Position numbers and translations under genes: made by a program. DNA of 64,000 nucleotides from contig CACGEW010000005.1 in NCBI GenBank assembly GCA_902572345.1, positions 33,784 through 97,783 of the forward strand, read 5' to 3'. The number at the start of each line of letters is the position of its first letter. Position 1 is the first letter of the stretch. Positions 37,201 through 45,531 of the stretch are shown piece after piece. Below the pieces are notes generated by a model. The model saw only the letters and a program-made list of their open reading frames with translations, did no database searches and had not been told where the DNA came from. This DNA comes from an uncultured Pelagibacteraceae bacterium (GTDB lineage: Bacteria; Pseudomonadota; Alphaproteobacteria; Pelagibacterales; Pelagibacteraceae).

Positions 37201-37670
37201 AGAGAATTTAATATTTGTTCGATATCTTTAAGTTTATTTTTGTAAAAAAGTTTACCAAAAAAGTTTGTAAAATTGCCAGTAAGTAGTATTAAGCCATCAT
37301 TATTATCAGCAAGGTCTTTTAAACTACACGCAGGATCTAACATTTCATTATTCTTTAAATAACTTGATGAAGACAATTTAGTTAAATTTTTATACCCCTC
37401 CTCAGAAGTCGCATATAAAGAAACTTTTCCAATTATCCCAGACATATTGATATTTATTTGAGTGCCTATGATTGGATGAGTGCCAACTTTTGATATTTTT
37501 TCTGAAAATTCAAGAGCTCCGCATAAATTATAGCTATCTGCTAACCCTATTGATTTAATTTTATTTGATTTACAGTAATCAGCTAACTCGTCAATTTTTA
37601 TTGCACCTTCACAAATTGAATATTGAGTATGAATTTTAATATGATTAAAAATTTTATTATTAACGAGCAT
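34254..37670 (-). CDS. dnaE: DNA polymerase III subunit alpha
   Basis: This is the replicative polymerase catalytic subunit. The N-terminal PHP domain begins [26 protein letters not shown]. The C-family polymerase core has [61 protein letters not shown], where PDFDIDF holds two catalytic Asp, and [12 protein letters not shown] and [19 protein letters not shown] follow. A helix-hairpin-helix region and an OB-fold lie toward the C-terminus. The length of 1138 residues fits the DnaE1 type. The start overlaps lolD by 11 bp. Confidence 0.97.
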   Translation of the reverse strand: [1138 protein letters not shown]

Positions 37671-38346
37671 TAACTCGTTTTATATCACCATTGGAAATAA
37701 ACAACTTGTAATCTGCCCTGTTGGCAAGTTCTCTATTGTGAGTTGCAAAAATTATAGTTTTTTTTAATTTCTTTAATTTTAAAAAATATGAAAAAATTTC
37801 TTTTGAAGTTTTAAAATCTAGATTACCAGTTGGCTCATCTGCTAAGATTATATTTGTTTCAGCTATTAACGCTCTAGCAATAGCAACTCTTTGTTGTTCT
37901 CCACCTGAAAGTTGATTTGGGAAATGTTGTGACCTATCTATGATTTTAACTGCTTTGAGAATTTTTTGAGCCTCATTTTTAGCATTTGATATATTATTAC
38001 CTTTAATAATTAGTGGCATCATCACGTTTTCAATAGCAGTAAAGTCACTTAGTAAATTATTATCTTGAAATATTATTGATATATTTTTTCTTCTAGTTTC
38101 ATCTTTTTTTTTGTCTGTAAATTTTTTTGTAAAAATATCGTTTATTTTGATATCTCCTTTTGTTGGTTCATCCAACAAAGCTAGCAAATGAAGCAATGAA
38201 GATTTTCCAGATCCAGATGGGCCCACTAGTGCTACGAGGTCTCCCTGTTTTATTTTTAAATTAAGGTTGTTAAATAATGTGATATTGCCATTAAAATGTT
38301 GGTAAGTTTTTTTTAAATTTACAGTTTCAATTAAAATTTTATTCAT
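37660..38346 (-). CDS. lolD: LolD-type ABC transporter ATPase (lipoprotein release)
   Basis: The 228-residue ATPase carries Walker [17 protein letters not shown]-loop FQDNNLL, signature [15 protein letters not shown] and Walker [12 protein letters not shown], plus the LolD/MacB-type spacing. It sits 3' of, and overlaps by 8 bp, the LolC/E-like permease gene, so the pair most likely forms the Lol complex moving lipoproteins from the inner to the outer membrane. Generic MacB/FtsE-type function is the alternative, but the permease topology and the alphaproteobacterial order proS-lolC-lolD-dnaE favour Lol. Confidence 0.93.
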
Positions 38347-39571
38347 ATTTTAGCGCCCTAAACGTTTTCATTTTTGTGACATGTCTAGCTGGAATATAGG
38401 AAGCGATAGCTGAAACTAACATCGATAGAATAAAAATTATAAATATTGAATATAGGTTTATTTCACTTGGTAACTTTTCTAAAAAATAAATGTCACTTGG
38501 AAATATTTCTAATTTAAAAACTGTTGAAAGAAATATTCTTACTTTTTCAATATTTGATGAAAATAATATTCCTAAAATAATGCCAGTTATTGTAGCAAAA
38601 AAACCTATTGTAAAACCTGTTAAAAAAAAAGATTTTTTTATTGAAGTATTATTTAAACCTAAAGTTTTTAAAATAGCTATTTCTTTTGTTTTATTTTTAA
38701 TTAATATTGTTAGGCCTGAAATAATATTAAATGCAGCCACAATAATAATTAAAGTAAGAATTATAAACATTACATTTCTCTCAACTTTTAGAGCGCTAAA
38801 GAAAGATTTGTTCAAATCTGACCAAGTATAAATAAAATAATTTTGATTTAGTTTCTCAATTTCTTTTTTGTATACATTGGCCTTTAGAGGATCATTTAAA
38901 TATATTTCAAGGTTTTGATCTTTGGTATTCTTGTCAAAAATTGATAAAGCGTCTTCAGAAGTTAAAAAAATGATATTCTGATCAAACTCAACAAATCCAG
39001 TATTGAAAATTCCTGCTATTCTAAAGTTTTCTTGTTTTGGTAAACTCCCTAAAGGTGTAGCAACAAATGCTGAGGACATTAAATTTATCCTGTCTCCTTC
39101 ATTTAAATTTAAATTAAATGCGAGTTCAGATCCTATAAATACGTAATTTTTTTTAAATTTATTTATATCTCCACTTACAATATTTTTTTCTAAAAAAATT
39201 TTTATTTTTTTTTCTTTATTATTTACTCCTTTGAAAATGATACCTTTCGCTTGATTATTATTAATTATTATACCTTCTCCCGAGTAAGTTTTACTTACAG
39301 AAATATCTTTGAAATTATTTTTAATTTTAGAAATATATTCTTCATTAATATTTAAACCATTTGGTTGAATTACAATATGTGGATTTAAACCAAGTATTTT
39401 ATTTGTTAATTCAGTTTTAAAACCATTCATTACTGACATAACAATTATTAAAATTGCTACTCCAAGCATAATTCCTAAAAAAGAAAAAATAGAAATTATT
39501 TTTAAAAAACCTTCTTTTTTTTTAGGTCTTAGATTTCTTGATGAAATTAATCTTTCTACTTTTGTGAACAA
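38339..39571 (-). CDS. LolC/LolE-family lipoprotein-releasing permease
   Basis: The 410-residue permease has the MacB/FtsX layout: one membrane helix near the N-terminus (about residues 24-50, FSFLGIMLGVAILIIVMSVMNGFKTEL), a large periplasmic domain (about 50-265), and three C-terminal helices (about 270-300, 320-345, 375-395). ERLISSRNLRPKKKEGFLKIISIFSFLGIMLGVA is typical of the LolC/E family. Many Alphaproteobacteria use a single LolC/E-type permease with LolD (sometimes called LolF), which appears to be the case here. It follows proS by 4 bp. Confidence 0.92.
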   Translation of the reverse strand: MFTKVERLISSRNLRPKKKEGFLKIISIFSFLGIMLGVAILIIVMSVMNGFKTELTNKILGLNPHIVIQPNGLNINEEYISKIKNNFKDISVSKTYSGEGIIINNNQAKGIIFKGVNNKEKKIKIFLEKNIVSGDINKFKKNYVFIGSELAFNLNLNEGDRINLMSSAFVATPLGSLPKQENFRIAGIFNTGFVEFDQNIIFLTSEDALSIFDKNTKDQNLEIYLNDPLKANVYKKEIEKLNQNYFIYTWSDLNKSFFSALKVERNVMFIILTLIIIVAAFNIISGLTILIKNKTKEIAILKTLGLNNTSIKKSFFLTGFTIGFFATITGIILGILFSSNIEKVRIFLSTVFKLEIFPSDIYFLEKLPSEINLYSIFIIFILSMLVSAIASYIPARHVTKMKTFRALKYE

Positions 39572-39575
39572 AATA

Positions 39576-40889
39576 TTATCTTTTTAGTTTAGATTTGATG
39601 CCCTCTAGACCCAACATTTCACTTTCAGAGTTTATTTCTTTAAACTCAAATTTGTTTTCTTCAGATTTTGATCCAATGATAATTTGGAAAGGAATACCTA
39701 TTAAGTCATGTTTTTTAAATTTATTAGACATATTCTCATCAACATCATCCAACAATACGTCAATATTTTGTTTTTTTAATTCTTGATAAATTTTTTCTGC
39801 TTTTTTCATGTTTTCTTTATTGCTTTTGCTTAAGCTTGGAATGATGACAGCATCAAATGGTGATATTGAGTTTGGCCACTTCATAATACCATTATTGTAG
39901 TTTGCCTCAATTGCAGCCCCCACAAGTCTTGAAACTCCAATACCATATGATCCCATTTTTACAGAAATTTTCCTACCGCTTTTATCATCTATTAAACAAT
40001 TCATTGGTTTTGAATATTTATCACCGAAGTAGAATATATGTCCTACTTCAATACCTTTTGTTTTAATCTGATTTTTTTTATCAACTTCCAAGTTGAATTT
40101 TTTTTCATCAAATTTTTCATCTGTTGCAGCATAAATATCTGTAAAATCTTTTCTCATTTGTGAGAGAGATTCATCACTAAAGTTATATTTATCTAAATTA
40201 ATCTCAAATATTCTTTTGTCAGCAAATATTTGGCTTTCACCTGTATCTGCTAAAATAATAAATTCGTGAGAAAGATCTCCACCAATCGGGCCTGTATCCG
40301 CAGCCATTGGAATAGCTTTTAAACCCAGTCTGTTAAAAGTTTTTAAATAAGAAAAAAACATTTTGTTATAAGATTTTTTGGCATCATCATCAGTCAAATC
40401 AAATGAGTATGCATCTTTCATAAAAAATTCCTTACACCTCATTACACCAAATCTTGGTCTTATCTCGTCTCTAAATTTCCATTGTATATGATAAAGGATT
40501 TGCGGAAGTGATTTATATGATTTTATACTTGATCTAAAAACGTCTGTAATTAATTCTTCATTAGTAGGTCCATAAAGCATTTCCCTTCCTTGCCGATCTT
40601 TAATTCTTAACATTTCTTCACCGTAATCATCATACCTACCGCTCTCTTTCCAGATCTCAGCCGATTGAATAGTTGGCATTAACATTTCTTGGGCTCCAAT
40701 AGAATTTTGTTCCTCTCTTACTATTTTTTCAATTTTCTTCATGACCTTAAATCCTAATGGTAGCCAAGAGTAAATACCTGCGGAAGATTGTCTTATCATT
40801 CCGGTTTGTAGCATTAATTGATGAGATTTAATTTTAGCCTCAGCAGGTGAATCTTTAGTTACTGGAATAAATAATTGAGATAGATACAT
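39576..40889 (-). CDS. proS: Prolyl-tRNA synthetase (short alphaproteobacterial type)
   Basis: ProS charges tRNA-Pro. Class II motifs: motif 1 region LMLQTGMIRQSSAGIYSWLPLG, motif 2 QWKFRDEIRPRFGVMRCKEFFMKDAYSFD, and motif 3 GSYGIGVSRLVGAAIE. The protein is 437 residues, lacking the large editing insertion of E. coli ProS (about 570 residues), as usual in Alphaproteobacteria and mitochondria. A C-terminal anticodon-binding domain (about 350-437) is present. Confidence 0.97.
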   Translation of the reverse strand: MYLSQLFIPVTKDSPAEAKIKSHQLMLQTGMIRQSSAGIYSWLPLGFKVMKKIEKIVREEQNSIGAQEMLMPTIQSAEIWKESGRYDDYGEEMLRIKDRQGREMLYGPTNEELITDVFRSSIKSYKSLPQILYHIQWKFRDEIRPRFGVMRCKEFFMKDAYSFDLTDDDAKKSYNKMFFSYLKTFNRLGLKAIPMAADTGPIGGDLSHEFIILADTGESQIFADKRIFEINLDKYNFSDESLSQMRKDFTDIYAATDEKFDEKKFNLEVDKKNQIKTKGIEVGHIFYFGDKYSKPMNCLIDDKSGRKISVKMGSYGIGVSRLVGAAIEANYNNGIMKWPNSISPFDAVIIPSLSKSNKENMKKAEKIYQELKKQNIDVLLDDVDENMSNKFKKHDLIGIPFQIIIGSKSEENKFEFKEINSESEMLGLEGIKSKLKR

Positions 40890-40890
40890 T

Positions 40891-41145
40891 TTATTGCAAA
40901 TATTTTCTTAAATTTAATAAATCAAATTCAACTAGATAATATATTACAATAAAGATTATTGAAGTAATTATCGTAGTAATTAAAAATTTTCTAGCTATTT
41001 TAGGATTATTAGGGGCTCCAGGATCAGCTCCCTCTATTCTTTCTTTAAATTTTTCTTTATTTGATTGAATTCCTACAGGCAAAACAGAAAAGAAAATTAT
41101 CCACCAAATTAATACATAAACTATAATTGAACCAGTTATACCCAC
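40891..41145 (-). CDS. DUF1467-family small membrane protein
   Basis: The 84-residue protein has two membrane helices (about residues 5-25 and 52-72) and the family motif WWIIFFSVLPVGIQS, followed by EGADPGAPNNPKIARKFLITTIITSIIF. DUF1467 proteins are nearly confined to Alphaproteobacteria and occur between proS and the ribonuclease J gene, as here. The function is unknown. The gap to proS is 1 bp, and its start overlaps the rnj stop by 1 bp. Confidence 0.88.
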   Translation of the reverse strand: MGITGSIIVYVLIWWIIFFSVLPVGIQSNKEKFKERIEGADPGAPNNPKIARKFLITTIITSIIFIVIYYLVEFDLLNLRKYLQ

Positions 41146-42806
41146 TAGATTCTCGCTATATTTATATTTGTAAAAGGTTTTTTTCCTGTTTTTTCTCTAA
41201 CGATTCTCCTACAATTTTGTTTAATGGTCTCTATTAAATTTTTTTGTTGATTTTTATTATCTAAAGAAAAAGTTCTACAAATATTAAAAATTTCGTCTTC
41301 CATATCAAAGATAAAATGCTCAGAATTTTCTTTTTCAGGAATGCCTCTAAAAGAAATAATTGGTTTTTTTATTTTTCCATTATTAGATACTAAAAGTGTG
41401 ATTTCTAAATATCCATTAATTGATAAATTTTTTCTATCTTTAATTGACTGAGCATCTGTTTCAACGTTGATGCTTCCATCTAAATAGACTCTCCCCGATG
41501 GTGCTTTATCAACTACTTTAGGAGCGTCCCCAGGTAAAAGTTTAATAATATCTCCATTCTCAATCAATAATGTTTTTGGAACTTGCATTTCTTTTGCAAA
41601 ATTTACATGCTCTTGCATATGTCTATGCTCGCCATGGACCGGAATAACGCTTTTTGGTTTTACCCACTTATACATATCTTTTAAATCATCTCTATTCGGA
41701 TGACCGGATACATGAACAAAAGCATTTTCTTCACTTATAATTTCAATATTATTTCTGACTATTTGATTTTGTAAGTTATAAAGTTTTTTTTCATTTCCAG
41801 GAATAATTTTAGATGAAAAAATTACACAATCTCCCTCCTCTAAAAAAACCTCTGGGTGTGAACCGTTCACAATTCTATTCATTGCTCCCATAGGCTCACC
41901 TTGACTGCCAGTTGCTAAATAAAGAATTTTATTTTTTGCAACTTTTTTCGCTTCTCTTGGTTCAATAGGATCAATTAATCCTTTTAAATAACCGCACTTT
42001 TTAGCAGCTTTAAATATTCTATGCATTGACCTGCCTACTAAACAAATGGCCCTACCTGTTTTTTTTGCACAATAAAAAATTGACTCCATTCGAGCCACGT
42101 TTGAAGCAAATGAAGTTACTAAAATTCTTTTAGTTTTTAATTCCATTATACGCAACAAACTTTCTCTCACGTCAGACTCTGACCCTGCTCTCCCAGGACT
42201 GAAAATGTTTGTTGAGTCACATATCATTGCTGACACACCTTCATCACCAATTTTTTTTAATTTATCTTCATCGATTTTATTACCAATTAATGGGTTTGGA
42301 TCGATTTTCCAATCTCCAGTATGCAAGATTGTTCCTAGAGGTGTTTTTATACTTAATCCATTTGGTTCTAATATCGAATGAGTAAGAGTAACAAAATCTA
42401 TTTCAAAATCTCCTAGTTTGATTTTACTATTTAATGGAACAATTTTTAAAAAAGAGGAAATATCAATTTTTTTTTCTTTAAATTTTTCATTAATCAATGC
42501 TGCTGTAAATGGAGTGGCATATAATTTGCATTTTAAATCTGGCCAAATATGTGCTACTGCACCGATGTGGTCTTCATGAGCATGTGTTAACACAATACCT
42601 AACAGATCATCTTTTTTATCAATTATAAAACCAGGATCTGGCATAATTAAATCAATGCCCGGAATAGAGTCGTCTGCAAAAGTCACGCCGAGATCAACAA
42701 TGATCCATTTTTGATTGTCTTCTTTGCCGTAAGCATAAAGATTCATATTCATGCCTATTTCTCCTGACCCACCTAAAGGACAAAAAAGTAATTCTTCTTT
42801 GCTCAT
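41145..42806 (-). CDS. rnj: Ribonuclease J
   Basis: RNase J is a metallo-beta-lactamase/beta-CASP nuclease for 5'-3' exonucleolytic and endonucleolytic RNA processing. Zinc-binding motif HAHEDHIGAVAHI is near residue 76, THSILEPNGLSIKTPLGTILHTGDWKID near residue 165, the beta-CASP ATGSQGEPMGAM near residue 290, and HVSGHPNRDDLKDMYKWVKPKSVIPVHGEHRHMQEH near 360. The length is 553 residues. It overlaps coaX by 4 bp and is part of the nuo-birA-coaX-rnj-proS series. Confidence 0.96.
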   Translation of the reverse strand: MSKEELLFCPLGGSGEIGMNMNLYAYGKEDNQKWIIVDLGVTFADDSIPGIDLIMPDPGFIIDKKDDLLGIVLTHAHEDHIGAVAHIWPDLKCKLYATPFTAALINEKFKEKKIDISSFLKIVPLNSKIKLGDFEIDFVTLTHSILEPNGLSIKTPLGTILHTGDWKIDPNPLIGNKIDEDKLKKIGDEGVSAMICDSTNIFSPGRAGSESDVRESLLRIMELKTKRILVTSFASNVARMESIFYCAKKTGRAICLVGRSMHRIFKAAKKCGYLKGLIDPIEPREAKKVAKNKILYLATGSQGEPMGAMNRIVNGSHPEVFLEEGDCVIFSSKIIPGNEKKLYNLQNQIVRNNIEIISEENAFVHVSGHPNRDDLKDMYKWVKPKSVIPVHGEHRHMQEHVNFAKEMQVPKTLLIENGDIIKLLPGDAPKVVDKAPSGRVYLDGSINVETDAQSIKDRKNLSINGYLEITLLVSNNGKIKKPIISFRGIPEKENSEHFIFDMEDEIFNICRTFSLDNKNQQKNLIETIKQNCRRIVREKTGKKPFTNINIARI

Positions 42807-43549
42807 ATTAATTTTTTATAAACATTTGCTATACCTTTTACAGTTATATCTTGATCAACAGTAACATTCTTTTTAATAATTTTTTTAAAAAAATTTGCAT
42901 AACCTCCGGTTAGTATAATCTTAAATTTTTTTTTATTTTTTGAAATTATTTTATCAATAATATTATTTATTAACCCTTCATATCCCCAAACAAATCCTGC
43001 GTTTAATGCGTCTTTAGTATTTTTTCCAAAATTTTTTTGATTAGAGCTTAAATTAATTAAAGGAAGTAAAGCAGTGGCTTTACTCAAATTTTTTATGGAA
43101 AGTTTTACACCCGGTGCAATTACTCCTCCTTCATATACGCTATTTTTAATGACGTCAAAAGTCGTTGCTGTTCCAAAATCTAAAACTAAACAATTTTTGA
43201 ATCTTTTTGCACCAATTGCATTTGCAATTCTATCTGATCCAATCTCTATTTTGTTTTTAACATTTATTTTTATTACTTTCTTTAAATTTAAATTCTTTAT
43301 CTCTAAAACTTTATATTTAGTCAATTTTAAATTCTTTTTAATATTTATAAATACCTTTGGCACAACACTTGAAAATAAAAATATTGGATTAAGATCTTTA
43401 TTACCTTTTTTTCTTATAATAGACTTTATAAGATTACCTTTAAACATCTTAATAGTCTCAAAATTATATGATCTTAAAATTTTGAAATTATTATTTAAAA
43501 CACATATTTTCGTTGTAGTATTACCAATGTCTCCAATTAAAAATTTCAT
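42803..43549 (-). CDS. coaX: Type III pantothenate kinase
   Basis: CoaX phosphorylates pantothenate at the first step of CoA synthesis. The ASKHA-fold motifs are FLIGDIGNTTTKICVL at the N-terminus (phosphate 1), KIEIGSDRIANAIGAKRF near residue 103, LVLDFGTATTFDVI near 122 (phosphate 2), and GGVIAPGVKLSIKNLSKATALLP near 141. The length is 248 residues. It overlaps birA by 4 bp and rnj by 4 bp. The plus-strand shadow ORF at 43074-43559 is not a gene. Confidence 0.94.
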   Translation of the reverse strand: MKFLIGDIGNTTTKICVLNNNFKILRSYNFETIKMFKGNLIKSIIRKKGNKDLNPIFLFSSVVPKVFINIKKNLKLTKYKVLEIKNLNLKKVIKINVKNKIEIGSDRIANAIGAKRFKNCLVLDFGTATTFDVIKNSVYEGGVIAPGVKLSIKNLSKATALLPLINLSSNQKNFGKNTKDALNAGFVWGYEGLINNIIDKIISKNKKKFKIILTGGYANFFKKIIKKNVTVDQDITVKGIANVYKKLI

Positions 43550-44115
43550 AAATTTTTAGTGAATTTTTTTAACTCCGAGAAAGAATTTTGATTAGCTTTA
43601 AGTAAAAATTTTTCATAATTTTTTTTAATCATAATAAATAGTTTTTTATTATCTATATTTTTTTTTGTAATATGTTTCAAAGATGTAGACGAAAAATTTT
43701 TGTTTTTTGGTTCTATATTAGTATTAATTCCTATTCCTACTATTAAAAATTTTTTTCCAGCATTAGAAACGATCTCTTGCAAAATTCCACAAATTTTTTT
43801 TTCCTCAAATAATAAGTCATTTGGCCATTTAATTTTTATTTTATTTGAAAATTTTTTCATAAAAATACTTTTTAATAAAAATGCATTTAAAACAGCAAAT
43901 TTCTTAAAATTTACTTTTTTTGTACTTATGTCAAAGAAAATAGTTAAAAATAAGTTTCCTTTTTTAGATATCCATGTTTTTCCCATTGTGCCTCTTCCTT
44001 GAGTTTGTTGTTCAGATAAAATTATTGTTGGCCTTATATTTTTTTTTTTAATTAGTTTATGAGCTATATCATTTGTGCTTTTAACACATTTAAATTTTAA
44101 TAATTTTAATTTCAT
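43546..44115 (-). CDS. birA: Biotin-[acetyl-CoA-carboxylase] ligase
   Basis: BirA attaches biotin to the carboxyl carrier protein of acetyl-CoA carboxylase. Motifs: KSTNDIAHKLI near residue 13, the biotin/AMP-binding EQQTQGRGTMGKTWISKKGNLFLTIF near 36, KWPNDLLFEEKKICGILQEI near 95, and VGIGINTN near 126. The protein is 189 residues and lacks both the N-terminal repressor HTH and most of the C-terminal domain, so it is an enzyme only. It abuts nuoN by 1 bp. Confidence 0.92.
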   Translation of the reverse strand: MKLKLLKFKCVKSTNDIAHKLIKKKNIRPTIILSEQQTQGRGTMGKTWISKKGNLFLTIFFDISTKKVNFKKFAVLNAFLLKSIFMKKFSNKIKIKWPNDLLFEEKKICGILQEIVSNAGKKFLIVGIGINTNIEPKNKNFSSTSLKHITKKNIDNKKLFIMIKKNYEKFLLKANQNSFSELKKFTKNL

Positions 44116-45530
44116 TAATTTAAAAACAATGTATCTACCACATTATTTAAAACTGAAGGATATAAGAAGAATGTTAATAATATGCTACAGGTAATAAAAA
44201 TTGATAATTGAGCAAATTTATTTTTTGTTACATCAAAACTTATGGCGCTATCATCAAAATAAATAGTCTTGATTATTTTAAGATAATAAAAAGCTGATAT
44301 TACTGTAGTTAACAATCCTATTATTGCTAATGCATACATCTTTTGTTCAACCACAGAGGTGAAAACATAGAATTTTGCAAAAAATCCACCAAGCGGTGGG
44401 ATGCCCGCTAATGAAAATAAAATTACTAAAAATGAAATAGCTAACATTGGATGTTTTTTAGAAATGCCTGATAAGTCAGAAATATTTTCTTTATACTCAC
44501 CATCTTTTTTTAATAAATACAAACATGAAAAAGCCCCAATATTCATTACAACATAAATAGAAATATAAACTATTGCACTTTCATAACCTGAGATCACACC
44601 TGTTGCTACGCCTGCTAAAGCGTATCCTATGTGTCCTATTGAACTGTAAGCTAATAATCTCTTAACATTTTTTTGCCCAATTGCGGCGACTGCACCTAAA
44701 ATCATCGAAGCTATAGATATAAAAATAATTATTGTTTGCCACTCCATTAATATTTTTGAAAAAGGAATAAGCATAAACTTTATTAAAACAGCTAGTCCGG
44801 CAACTTTTGGAACTACTGCAAAATAACTTGTTATTGATGTTGGCGCTCCTTCATACACGTCAGGTGTCCACATATGAAAAGGAACCGCTGAAATTTTAAA
44901 TGCAAGTCCAACCAAAATAAATACCATTGCAAACACTGCGCCAGTATTTTCTTTTCCTAATTCGTTTGCAATTAAATCAAAATTAGTTGATCCAGTAAAT
45001 CCATATAGTAAAGAACAACCATAAAGTAATAAACCTGATGATAAAGCACTTAAAACAAAATATTTTATACCTGACTCGGATGACTTTAAATTGTCTCTGT
45101 CGATAGAGGCTAAAATATATAGTGATAATGATTGTAGCTCTAAGCCTAAATAAAATAAAATTATATCGTTAGAACTTACCATGAAGAACATTCCTAAAAT
45201 TGATAGTAATATTATTATTGGATACTCAAATTTTGCCAATTTATTATCTAAGATAAAATTTTTTGATGAATTAAGTACAAATAAGCTTGAGATAAGTATC
45301 AATATTTTGAAAAAATTTGAAAAGGCATCTCGTGTGAAACTTTCTAAAAATATTTTTTCTACATTATTTGAACCATTTAAAATTATTGCGATTGTCAGTA
45401 AAATTATTAATGAAGTTAAATTGAAGATTAAATTAAAACTATTTTTCATGAATACTCCTATCATCAAGATAGAAAATATTGATAATGTTAAAAAAATTTC
45501 TGGAAGTAGTATATTTAAATTATTTATCAT
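44115..45530 (-). CDS. nuoN: NADH-quinone oxidoreductase subunit N
   Basis: NuoN is one of three antiporter-like proton channels of complex I. The 471-residue polytopic protein has about 13-14 helices with the signature KISAVPFHMWTPDVYEGAPTSITSYFAVVPKVAGLAVL and KRLLAYSSIGHIGYALAG, including the buried Lys residues used for proton transfer. It is the last nuo gene; birA follows with a 1-bp overlap. Confidence 0.96.
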   Translation of the reverse strand: MINNLNILLPEIFLTLSIFSILMIGVFMKNSFNLIFNLTSLIILLTIAIILNGSNNVEKIFLESFTRDAFSNFFKILILISSLFVLNSSKNFILDNKLAKFEYPIIILLSILGMFFMVSSNDIILFYLGLELQSLSLYILASIDRDNLKSSESGIKYFVLSALSSGLLLYGCSLLYGFTGSTNFDLIANELGKENTGAVFAMVFILVGLAFKISAVPFHMWTPDVYEGAPTSITSYFAVVPKVAGLAVLIKFMLIPFSKILMEWQTIIIFISIASMILGAVAAIGQKNVKRLLAYSSIGHIGYALAGVATGVISGYESAIVYISIYVVMNIGAFSCLYLLKKDGEYKENISDLSGISKKHPMLAISFLVILFSLAGIPPLGGFFAKFYVFTSVVEQKMYALAIIGLLTTVISAFYYLKIIKTIYFDDSAISFDVTKNKFAQLSIFITCSILLTFFLYPSVLNNVVDTLFLN

Positions 45531-45531
45531 A

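Noticed and set aside
43074-43559. 161-aa plus-strand ORF
   Set aside because: It lies wholly antisense to coaX, whose motifs are clear; AT-rich codon bias opens the opposite frame.
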